In this document: in pieces, positions 1 to 5,072 of the stretch | Layout: each line of letters begins with the position of its first letter | Position numbering within the stretch: the stretch's first letter is position 1 | Assembly: GCA_002067855.1 (NCBI GenBank) | Contig: MVQS01000231.1 | Coordinates: 1-7,146 of the forward strand | Length of the DNA stretch: 7,146 nt | Direction: 5' to 3' | Source: Syntrophaceae bacterium PtaB.Bin038 | GTDB taxonomy: Bacteria; Desulfobacterota; Syntrophia; Syntrophales; UBA2192 | The notes under the pieces: generated by a model | Told to the model about the DNA's origin: nothing | The model's input: only the letters and a program-made list of their open reading frames with translations | Databases searched by the model: none | Position numbers and translations under genes: made by a program

Positions 1-510
1 GCGGTTGACCTGGACGACAACGACCCGGGCCGTCTCGGCGGCGGCCTTGACGATGTCGACGCTGACGCCCACGCTCAGATAGCCGTGCTCGTCGGGAGGC
101 GAGGTCTGCAGGAGCGCCACGTCGACGTGCTCGAGGCCCCGCCGGAACAGGCCGGGGACCTGTGAGAGGTTGATCGGCGTGTAGTCGGCCAGCCCCTTGT
201 TGACGGCCCCGCGGGTGCTGTCGCCGATGAAAAAGGAATTGTGCCGGAAATTGGATTTGAACTTCTCGTCGGCGTAAGGGGCCACGCCGAGGGTCCGGAT
301 GTGCAGGACCTCCGCGTCGAAGAACGCTTTGGGGTTTTCCTTGACGTATCGGATCAGCGCGTGGACAAGGTGCTGGGGCTCGGCGCATGCCGACGAGATG
401 AAGATCGTGTCGCCCCGGTGGATGTTGCTGAAAATCTCCTTTTCCGTCGCGAATTTCCGGGGGTATCGCTGCTTCCAGAAGTCGAGCAGCCGGGTGTTGT
501 CGTCCGTCAT
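1..510 (-). CDS. Acetyl-CoA hydrolase / CoA-transferase family protein, N-terminal part (cut by window edge)
   Basis: The reverse strand is open from an ATG at 510-508 to base 1, giving 170 residues and no stop, so the gene continues off the left edge. Family features seen: a HRGDTIFISSACAEPQHLV stretch (residues 31-49), which forms the first Rossmann-like CoA-binding segment; NSFFIGDSTRGAVNKGLADYTP (91-112); and the segment VALLQTSPPDEHGYLSVGVS (131-150), typical of 4-hydroxybutyrate/acetate CoA-transferases and acetyl-CoA hydrolases. Such enzymes move CoA between acyl groups, or hydrolyse acetyl-CoA, in the cytoplasm; the substrate cannot be read from this half. The catalytic glutamate is expected further downstream, outside the window. 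The EPQHLV variant recalls versions fused to a C-terminal GNAT acetyltransferase domain in Deltaproteobacteria, but that is inference. The Shine-Dalgarno is poor (AAGGAC abuts the ATG, a purine-rich AAGAGA lies further up), so the start is likely but not certain. It is divergent from the kinase-like gene at 734. Confidence 0.85.
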   Translation of the reverse strand, partial: MTDDNTRLLDFWKQRYPRKFATEKEIFSNIHRGDTIFISSACAEPQHLVHALIRYVKENPKAFFDAEVLHIRTLGVAPYADEKFKSNFRHNSFFIGDSTRGAVNKGLADYTPINLSQVPGLFRRGLEHVDVALLQTSPPDEHGYLSVGVSVDIVKAAAETARVVVVQVNR

Positions 511-549
511 GTCCTTGTTTCTCTTTCGTTTTGCGCTATTGGATACCGT

Positions 550-578
550 AGGGTAAACGCAGGCGAATAGGCTGTCAA
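550..578 (-). promoter_or_regulatory. Sigma-70-like promoter for the CoA-transferase gene
   Basis: On the minus strand a perfect -35 hexamer TTGACA (578-573) is followed after 17 bases by TACCCT (555-550). The -10 matches the consensus at only three of six positions, so it may be weak or activator-dependent. Transcription would start near 543, about 33 bases before the ATG at 510. Confidence 0.45.
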
Positions 579-616
579 GGAAGGAAATCGGGACGGGTTC
601 GTGCCCCTTTTTTGCC

Positions 617-645
617 TTGATTCCTTCCGGGCTTACAGGTATAAA
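617..645 (+). promoter_or_regulatory. Sigma-70-like promoter for the cytidylate-kinase-like gene
   Basis: TTGATT (617-622) and TATAAA (640-645) are separated by 17 bases. Transcription would start near 652, leaving a leader of about 80 bases before the ATG at 734. The leader contains a small hairpin (CGCAG at 665-669, CTGCG at 674-678). A start here argues against the upstream in-frame ATG at 617, which overlaps the -35 box. Confidence 0.55.
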
Positions 646-723
646 GCAACCGTTTTACGGGCCCCGCAGGTCTCTGCGCAGGGCGGAGAGAGAGCTTTCA
701 TTCTACGTCATCAGAGGACAGAG

Positions 724-729
724 AGGAGG
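724..729 (+). promoter_or_regulatory. Shine-Dalgarno site fixing the start at 734
   Basis: AGGAGG is a perfect anti-16S match ending four bases before the ATG at 734. The only in-frame upstream ATG, at 617, has no such site, so this sequence decides the start. Confidence 0.8.
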
Positions 730-733
730 AAAC

Positions 734-1447
734 ATGGAATTCAAGCCGCGAGCCAAACGTTCCCTGACGGCGATCATCGAGGATCAGGCAAAGAAATGGG
801 AACTGAACGAAAAGAAAAAGTTCAAACAGACGATTCGGCCGGTGATCGCCATCTCACGCCTGCCCGGCAGCGGCGGGTGGTTCCTCGCGCAGAGGGTGGC
901 CAAGGACCTCAAAATGGACTACTGGGACCGCCAGATCATCGATGAGGTGGCAAAGAGCGCCAAGGTCAGCAAGCGTCTGATCAAGTCCCTCGACGAACAG
1001 GACAAGAGCATGCTCGACGACTGGATTGAGTCCCTGGGCGAGCGTCACGTGTGGCCCTACGAGTTCATGGAGCACCTCACCAAGGTGATCGGCACCATCG
1101 GCGCACACGGCAATGCCGTCATCGTGGGCCGCGGCGCCAGCTTCATCCTGCCCCCCGAGGCCTGCCTCCGGGTCTTCGTCATCGCACCCCTGGAGGTGCG
1201 CGTGAACAACGTGGCGACGTTCTTCAAGGTGACCAAGGAGGAAGCCAAGCAGCGCATCCTGACCGTCGAGTCGGAGAGGGTCGCCTTTGCGCGGAAGTAC
1301 TTCAACCTCGATCCCATGGACCCCAACCACTACGATCTGATCATCAACACCCAGTACTTCAACCTCGACCAGGCCTCGAAAGTCATCGTCGAAGCCTACA
1401 ACTCGAAAGAGTGGCAGGATTTCTCGGCGAAGAAGGTCATCAAATAG
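734..1447 (+). CDS. Cytidylate-kinase-like family protein
   Basis: A 237-residue cytoplasmic protein resembling the cytidylate kinase-like family (Cytidylate_kin2), relatives of CMP kinase that transfer phosphate from ATP to a nucleotide. Visible features: a strand plus glycine-rich loop AISRLPGSGGWFLAQ (residues 39-53); DYWDRQIIDEVA (62-73), equivalent to the family's YYDREII segment; VIVGRGASFIL (129-139), the family hallmark; a strand LRVFVIAPLEVRV (145-157), followed by a lid-like helical region with R174, R182 and R187; and DLIINT (201-206), matching the usual YDL-IN- end of the fold. As in the whole family, the Walker A lysine is replaced by glycine, so catalysis should not be assumed. 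An N-terminal extension of about 34 residues, rich in Lys and Glu and probably helical, precedes the fold. Start chosen on the AGGAGG site and the promoter position. A heptad repeat and a strong terminator follow the stop. True substrate unknown; canonical Cmk is usually closer to 225 residues with GPSGSGKGT. Confidence 0.82.
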   Translation: MEFKPRAKRSLTAIIEDQAKKWELNEKKKFKQTIRPVIAISRLPGSGGWFLAQRVAKDLKMDYWDRQIIDEVAKSAKVSKRLIKSLDEQDKSMLDDWIESLGERHVWPYEFMEHLTKVIGTIGAHGNAVIVGRGASFILPPEACLRVFVIAPLEVRVNNVATFFKVTKEEAKQRILTVESERVAFARKYFNLDPMDPNHYDLIINTQYFNLDQASKVIVEAYNSKEWQDFSAKKVIK

Positions 1448-1482
1448 GGCATAGGGCTCAAGGCACAGGGCAAAAGGCGAAC
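1448..1482 (+). repeat. Post-stop heptad repeat, five degenerate units
   Basis: Directly after the TAG at 1445-1447 come five consecutive 7-base units, each beginning GGC. The first is GGCATAG and the third GGCACAG; the second, fourth and fifth keep GGC and an A-rich end. The array lies between the stop codon and the terminator stem, and the same unit follows adk and the helicase gene. Function unknown. Confidence 0.6.
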
Positions 1483-1484
1483 GA

Positions 1485-1520
1485 AAAAAGAAACCCCACC
1501 GGAAGGCGGGGTTTCTTTTT
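1485..1520. terminator. Bidirectional intrinsic terminator between convergent genes
   Basis: A 13-bp perfect outer stem (1485-1497 with 1508-1520) continues, after one A/C mismatch, into two more CG pairs around a GGAA tetraloop (1501-1504). The stem is flanked by an A-run on the left and a T-run on the right, so it makes a GC hairpin followed by U-tract in either direction. It would serve both the kinase-like gene (stop 1447) and the chemoreceptor gene (stop 1545 on the minus strand). Confidence 0.92.
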
Positions 1521-1544
1521 GTCAGTCGACGATATCCGGGATTC

Positions 1545-3446
1545 CTAGAAGTTCTTGAAATCCTTGTCGTCCAGGGGGATGACCGTCTCGGGGCGGACAT
1601 TGCCGGCCCCGGCGTCGGCCTTCTTGCCGAACCCTTTGAAGGAGAGGACTTTCTTCAATACGGCCTTCGACGGCGCGGCTGCCTCCGTCGCGGAAGGTCG
1701 CGATTCGAGATCGCCGCCGACGAGAGCCATGAGCTCGGCGGCGATGTCCTTCATCTGCTCCGCCTGGGCGTTCATCTCCTCCGAGGCCGAGGCCGACTCC
1801 TCGGCGTTGGCCGCCGTCTGCTGGGTCACCTTGTCCATCTCCGCCACGGCCTTGTTGATCTGGTCGATCCCCTGGGCCTGCTCCGACGAGGCCGCCGCGA
1901 TCTCCGACACCAGGTCCGCCACCTTCGAGGCGCTCCTCGACACCTCCGCGAAGGCCCCGTTGGTCCTCTCCACCAGCTCCGAGCCCTCCTTGACCTTCTT
2001 CACCGTCCCCTCGATGAGCACCGAGGTGTTCTTGGCGGCCTCGGCCGCACGCATGGCCAGGTTGCGAACCTCGTTGGCCACCACGGCAAACCCTGCGCCC
2101 GCCTCGCCTGCCCTGGCCGCCTCCACCGCCGCGTTGAGCGCCAGCAGGTTGGTCTGGAAGGCGATCTCGTCGATGGTCTTGATGATCTTCGAGGTCTCGT
2201 CGCTGGCCTTCGAGATGTCCTCCATCGACTGGGTCAGCTCCGTCATGGAACCGTTGGCCCGCTCGACCATCAGCTTCGATTCCTTCATGAGCTTGTCGGC
2301 CGTGGAGGCGTTGTCGGCGTTCTGCTTGGTCATCGACGACATCTCCTCGAGCGACGAGGAGGTCTCCTCGATCGAGGCGGCCTGCTCCGAGGCCCCCTCC
2401 GCCAGCGACTGGCTCGCCGAGGACACCTGCCCAGAGGCGGAGGCCACCTGGTCGGCGGCGTCGTTGAGATGCTTGACGGACCGGGTGACGGGCACCGTGA
2501 TACTGCGCGTGAAGAACGTGACGGTCACGACCGTAAGGGCAAGAAATACGGCGCCGATGAGCAGCACAAAATTGCGGATGGTGTGCGCCGAAGCGAGGAA
2601 TTCATTTTCATTCTGGGTAAAGGCGATGCTCCAGGTCGTATTGTCCACAGGGGCAAACCCGGAGATCTTCTTCACGCCCTGGTGCGTGTAGGCTTCCACG
2701 CCCGCCTGCCGTCCCAGCATCTTGGAAGAGATCTCCTTGAGACCGTCGAGCGTTGTGATGTTCAGTTCGAGAATGTACTCCTTCTTGGGATGGGAAATGA
2801 CGAGGCCGGATTTGTCGACCATCCAGGGGAACCCCGTCTCCCCCACCTTGACGGACTGTATCTTTTCGGACAGGAAATCCGTGTTTAGGATGACGCCGAC
2901 GGAGCCGACGAACTGGTCGTTCTTGTAGATTGGAGCGCCGATGGGGGCACAGGGCTTCCCCGTTGCACGCGACTTGATGACGGTGCCGAGATTCACCTTT
3001 CCGGCCTTTGACTCGCGGATGTAATCACGGTCTGCAACGGAGATCCCGCGGGTCTTGCCGTTGTTGTCGGCGAAAATGACCCCCTTGTCGTCCGCAACAA
3101 AGAGGGCCTCGTAGTCGTTGCCGGTCTGCTTGGCGATCTTGCTGAGCTCTGCCGATATCCTTTCCGTCTCAGCGGCTTTGTCCGACCCGTCCCGGGAAAC
3201 CCTGGCGGCCGCTTCGATGATGTGGGGTTGCACGGAAAGACTGGCCGCGATTTTCATTTCCTCCTTGATGGCCACCTCCACCATGTCGGACATGTTCTTC
3301 GCGATCTGCACGGCCTGCCCCCGGGCCATGTCCTCCAGGGCCCCCGTGGCCTTGTAGAGGGAGAAGCCGCCGATGACCAGGATCGGAATCAGGACCAGCA
3401 TGATCCCACCGAAGGTTAACTTGAAACCGAGAGTCCTCTTCTTCAT
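1545..3446 (-). CDS. Methyl-accepting chemotaxis protein with dCache-type sensor
   Basis: A 633-residue transmembrane chemoreceptor. In order: short basic N-terminus; TM1 (about 11-31); a periplasmic ligand-binding region (about 32-288) with dCache features such as ADRDYIRESKAGK (138-150), GAPIYKNDQFVGSVGV (170-185) and a membrane-proximal lobe at about 201-280; TM2 (about 292-312); a very short HAMP-like linker; then a long coiled-coil signalling domain. The kinase-control tip, including EIAFQTNLLALNAAVEAARA (427-446) and FAVVANEVRNLA (453-464), is intact. Glu/Gln/Ala-rich stretches near 355-370 and 545-562 are likely methylation regions. The last five residues, DFKNF, fit the aromatic C-terminal tether for CheR/CheB after a flexible linker (about 577-628). 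The ATG at 3446-3444 was chosen because a GGAGGT lies eight bases upstream; an in-frame ATG 23 codons earlier lacks one. It is the second gene of an operon, 65 bases behind cheW. The ligand is unknown; dCache receptors often bind amino acids, amines or organic acids. Confidence 0.95.
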   Translation of the reverse strand: MKKRTLGFKLTFGGIMLVLIPILVIGGFSLYKATGALEDMARGQAVQIAKNMSDMVEVAIKEEMKIAASLSVQPHIIEAAARVSRDGSDKAAETERISAELSKIAKQTGNDYEALFVADDKGVIFADNNGKTRGISVADRDYIRESKAGKVNLGTVIKSRATGKPCAPIGAPIYKNDQFVGSVGVILNTDFLSEKIQSVKVGETGFPWMVDKSGLVISHPKKEYILELNITTLDGLKEISSKMLGRQAGVEAYTHQGVKKISGFAPVDNTTWSIAFTQNENEFLASAHTIRNFVLLIGAVFLALTVVTVTFFTRSITVPVTRSVKHLNDAADQVASASGQVSSASQSLAEGASEQAASIEETSSSLEEMSSMTKQNADNASTADKLMKESKLMVERANGSMTELTQSMEDISKASDETSKIIKTIDEIAFQTNLLALNAAVEAARAGEAGAGFAVVANEVRNLAMRAAEAAKNTSVLIEGTVKKVKEGSELVERTNGAFAEVSRSASKVADLVSEIAAASSEQAQGIDQINKAVAEMDKVTQQTAANAEESASASEEMNAQAEQMKDIAAELMALVGGDLESRPSATEAAAPSKAVLKKVLSFKGFGKKADAGAGNVRPETVIPLDDKDFKNF

Positions 3447-3454
3447 CTGATGAT

Positions 3455-3460
3455 ACCTCC
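3455..3460 (-). promoter_or_regulatory. Shine-Dalgarno site fixing the chemoreceptor start
   Basis: Read on the minus strand, GGAGGT sits eight bases before the ATG at 3446. It supports this start over the upstream ATG at 3515, which would overlap the end of cheW and would place a polar extension ahead of TM1. Confidence 0.8.
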
Positions 3461-3511
3461 CCGCAGAAAAAAATGAATCGGTCGAGAATGAATGAAACCT
3501 GCCAAACGAAA

Positions 3512-4012
3512 TCAATGAATCGTGAACTGGAACGTCCCGAGCACCCTGTCGATGTCGAGCAGGATCTTGACGCCCCCGTCCGTCTTCGCCATCCCCAGGA
3601 TGAAGTCCGTGTTGAGCTTCACCCCGAAGGTGGGGGTGTTCTCGATGTCGGCCCCGCGGATGCTGAGCACCTCCGAGACGGCGTCCACCACAATCCCCAT
3701 GGGCACCGAACCCGAGTCGCCCTGGATCTCCACGACGATGATGCAGGTGCGCTCCGTGTACGCCGTGGCCTCGAGGCCGAAGCGCAGCCGCAGGTCGATG
3801 ACGGGAATGACCTTGCCCCGCAGGTTGACGACCCCCTTGACGAAGTCCGGCGTCTGGGGCACCGGGGTGATCGCCATCATGCCGATGATCTCCCGGACCT
3901 TGAGGATGCCGATGCCGTACTCCTCGCCTGCCAGCGAAAAGGTCAGGTACTTGCCCTCCCTCGTCGCCTCCAGCCTCGAGCGATCATCCGGCGCAGTGAC
4001 ATGAACGTCCAT
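3512..4012 (-). CDS. cheW: Chemotaxis coupling protein CheW
   Basis: A 166-residue single-domain CheW, the cytoplasmic scaffold that links receptor tips to the CheA histidine kinase. Visible features: a disordered N-terminus of about 18 residues; KYLTFSLAGEEYGIGILKVREII (21-43), the first SH3-like subdomain with the usual EYGI-I--VREI pattern; VPQTPDFVKGVVNLRGKVIP (51-70), then VIDLRLRFG, including the NLRG loop whose arginine (R65) lies at the receptor/CheA interface in this family; IIVVEI (91-96); the second subdomain GIVVDAVSEVLSI (106-118); and FILGMAKTDGGVKILLDIDR (137-156). No receiver or kinase domain is attached, so it is not CheV or CheA. The ATG at 4012 was chosen because GGGAGG ends six bases upstream; a longer in-frame reading to 4159 has no ribosome site and a Pro/Arg-rich, non-family extension. 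The chemoreceptor follows 65 bases downstream on the same strand, so CheW probably serves that receptor. No cheA, cheR, cheB or cheY is present here. Confidence 0.96.
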   Translation of the reverse strand: MDVHVTAPDDRSRLEATREGKYLTFSLAGEEYGIGILKVREIIGMMAITPVPQTPDFVKGVVNLRGKVIPVIDLRLRFGLEATAYTERTCIIVVEIQGDSGSVPMGIVVDAVSEVLSIRGADIENTPTFGVKLNTDFILGMAKTDGGVKILLDIDRVLGTFQFTIH

Positions 4013-4018
4013 ATCTCT

Positions 4019-4024
4019 CCTCCC
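4019..4024 (-). promoter_or_regulatory. Shine-Dalgarno site fixing the cheW start
   Basis: GGGAGG on the minus strand ends six bases before the ATG at 4012. It separates the real start from upstream in-frame ATGs at 4126 and 4159, neither of which has a recognisable site. Confidence 0.8.
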
Positions 4025-4031
4025 GAGCGTG

Positions 4032-4163
4032 AGTATTGATGCCGCTTTCCGTGTGGTCCTGCCAGGTGGAGCGGGTCGGATCGAAGGGATCCCCCGGTAG
4101 CCCCGGGTGAACGGTTCCTGATCCATGGGTTCTATCGTCACCCCGCACCGGGAACTCAATACT
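4032..4163 (-). other. cheW mRNA leader with distant 8-bp complementary ends
   Basis: The inferred leader (about 4176 to 4013) is unusually long, about 160 bases. In the minus-strand RNA, AGUAUUGA (4163-4156) is complementary to UCAAUACU (4039-4032), just upstream of the cheW Shine-Dalgarno. Inside lies a GC hairpin (4093-4097 with 4103-4107). This could close a structured leader, but an 8-bp match over this distance can occur by chance, and I recognise no known riboswitch. Confidence 0.2.
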
Positions 4164-4186
4164 TTTTCCTTAGATTTCTACCTGCA

Positions 4187-4203
4187 AGCAATCCGCGTAC
4201 CAA
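4187..4203 (-). promoter_or_regulatory. Sigma-54 (RpoN) promoter of the cheW-mcp operon
   Basis: On the minus strand the sequence TTGGTACGCGGATTGCT has the invariant -24 GG (4201-4200) and -12 GC (4189-4188) exactly ten bases apart. It matches the classical YTGGCACG-N4-TTGCW consensus at all but one specified base (T for C after GG). The expected start is near 4176. Sigma-54 promoters need an activating enhancer-binding protein; its site would fall in or beyond the adk promoter region. Confidence 0.72.
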
Positions 4204-4225
4204 AAAGCGCTTTCCCAAGTTTTCC

Positions 4226-4254
4226 TTGACCGGGTTCCCGATTTCCCCTAAGAT
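4226..4254 (+). promoter_or_regulatory. Sigma-70-like promoter of adk
   Basis: TTGACC (4226-4231) and TAAGAT (4249-4254) are 17 bases apart, matching the consensus at five and four of six positions. Transcription would begin near 4261, giving a leader of about 44 bases before the adk ATG. It lies just beyond the opposing sigma-54 promoter of cheW. Confidence 0.6.
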
Positions 4255-4304
4255 TCCTCGTTCCTGGAACCAAGACAACCACTCGTTACCGAAGGGGGAA
4301 TACT

Positions 4305-4949
4305 ATGAAGATCATCCTGTTGGGTGCGCCCGGCGCGGGGAAGGGCACCGTGGCGAAACTGCTGACCGACTATGACGGTTCCGTCCAGATCTCCACGGGG
4401 GACATCCTGCGGGCAGCCGTCCGCGAGGGGACCGATCTCGGCAAAGAGGCCAAGGCCTACATGGACCGGGGGGACCTGGTGCCCGATTCGCTGATCATGA
4501 GGATCATGGAAGTGAGGCTGCAGGAGCCCGATTGCGCCAGGGGTTTCATTCTCGACGGGTTCCCCAGGACCATCGCCCAGGCCGAGGCGCTGAAGACGCT
4601 CCTCAAGAAACTGAATCAGGAACTGGACATGGTGGTGAACCTCGAGGTGCCGCGAGAGGTGATCCTCGACCGCCTCACGACGCGCCGGACCTGCTCCAAC
4701 CCCTCGTGCCAGGAGATCTACAACGTGAAGAGCATGCCCCCGAATCCGGACGGGACGTGCAAGAAGTGCGGCAGCAAGGTCGTGCAGCGCGACGACGAAA
4801 CGGAGGCGGCCATCCTGTTCCGCCTGGAGACCTACAACCAGAAGACGGCGCCCCTGATCGGCTTCTACGAGAAGGAAGGGCTCCTGAAGAACTTCGCCTC
4901 CCTCTCGAGCGCCGAAACGGTGGAGGCGGTGAAGAAGGCATTGAAGTAG
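4305..4949 (+). CDS. adk: Adenylate kinase with Cys4 lid
   Basis: A 214-residue cytoplasmic enzyme that interconverts ATP + AMP and 2 ADP. Visible features: P-loop GAPGAGKGT (residues 7-15); AMP-binding ISTGDILRAAVR (29-40); DLVPD (57-61); DGFPRTIAQAEAL (84-96), with the AMP-contacting arginine R88; LDRLTTRR (121-128) opening the lid; RDDE (162-165); and FRLETY (172-177) with the distal catalytic arginine. The lid carries four cysteines, C130, C135, C152 and C155, as in zinc-type long adenylate kinases, but the first pair is spaced C-x4-C instead of the usual C-x2-C. Length is normal for the long form. The ATG at 4305 has AAGGGGG six bases upstream and begins exactly with the conserved MKIILLGAPG. 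The gene is monocistronic as judged by its own promoter and the terminator at 4978-5018; it is not in the common secY-adk-map ribosomal setting. Confidence 0.97.
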   Translation: MKIILLGAPGAGKGTVAKLLTDYDGSVQISTGDILRAAVREGTDLGKEAKAYMDRGDLVPDSLIMRIMEVRLQEPDCARGFILDGFPRTIAQAEALKTLLKKLNQELDMVVNLEVPREVILDRLTTRRTCSNPSCQEIYNVKSMPPNPDGTCKKCGSKVVQRDDETEAAILFRLETYNQKTAPLIGFYEKEGLLKNFASLSSAETVEAVKKALK

Positions 4950-4951
4950 AG

Positions 4952-4972
4952 GGTACAGGGCACAGGGTACAG
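4952..4972 (+). repeat. Post-stop heptad repeat, three units
   Basis: Three tandem units of GGYACAG start two bases after the adk TAG (4947-4949), the middle one being GGCACAG and the outer two GGTACAG; a partial GACAG follows. The array ends five bases before the terminator stem, repeating the layout seen after the kinase-like gene. Confidence 0.65.
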
Positions 4973-4977
4973 GACAG

Positions 4978-5018
4978 ATCCCCCTTTCATCCCCGTTGAG
5001 GGAAAGAGGGGGATTTTT
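4978..5018 (+). terminator. Intrinsic terminator of adk
   Basis: ATCCCCCTTTC (4978-4988) pairs with 5002-5014, leaving a two-base bulge (5006-5007) and a 13-base loop. The stem runs directly into TTTTT (5014-5018). It isolates adk from the helicase gene. Confidence 0.85.
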
Positions 5019-5019
5019 G

Positions 5020-5049
5020 TTGGCATGCGAGGTGGAGAGGGACTAATAT
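5020..5049 (+). promoter_or_regulatory. Sigma-70-like promoter of the helicase gene
   Basis: TTGGCA (5020-5025) and TAATAT (5044-5049) are 18 bases apart, beginning two bases after the adk terminator T-run. Transcription would begin near 5056, leaving only a short leader. The ATG at 5025-5027 would overlap the -35 box and so would not be in the message. Confidence 0.5.
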
Positions 5050-5060
5050 TCCATCTCTCA

Positions 5061-5065
5061 AGGAG
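5061..5065 (+). promoter_or_regulatory. Shine-Dalgarno site supporting a TTG start for the helicase
   Basis: AGGAG ends seven bases before the TTG at 5073-5075. The in-frame ATG at 5025 lacks a convincing site, so this sequence decides the start. Confidence 0.65.
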
Positions 5066-5072
5066 AAGGAAA

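Noticed and set aside
241..570. Plus-strand frames opposite the CoA-transferase gene
   Set aside because: The minus-strand frame gives clear family motifs; the plus-strand products do not, and they cross the divergent promoter region.
617..733. N-terminal extension of the kinase-like protein to an upstream ATG
   Set aside because: The ATG overlaps a good -35 box and lacks a ribosome site; AGGAGG directs initiation to 734.
1448..1482. CRISPR-like array
   Set aside because: The units are only 7 bases long, contiguous and without spacers.
854..1600. A 248-codon minus-strand frame opposite the kinase-like gene
   Set aside because: It runs through the bidirectional terminator, and its product has no recognisable fold.
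1555..2691. A 378-codon plus-strand frame opposite the chemoreceptor
   Set aside because: Ser/Ala-rich antisense shadow of the Ala/Ser/Glu-rich signalling coiled coil; no ribosome site or family features.
3447..3515. 23-residue N-terminal extension of the chemoreceptor
   Set aside because: It would overlap cheW by four bases and has no ribosome site, whereas GGAGGT lies correctly before 3446.
4013..4159. 49-residue N-terminal extension of CheW
   Set aside because: No ribosome site, Pro/Arg-rich non-family sequence, and a strong GGGAGG before the ATG at 4012.
4013..4176. Cyclic-di-GMP (GEMM) or other known riboswitch in the cheW leader
   Set aside because: The leader is long and has GC hairpins, but I could not find the conserved core sequences of the riboswitch classes I know.
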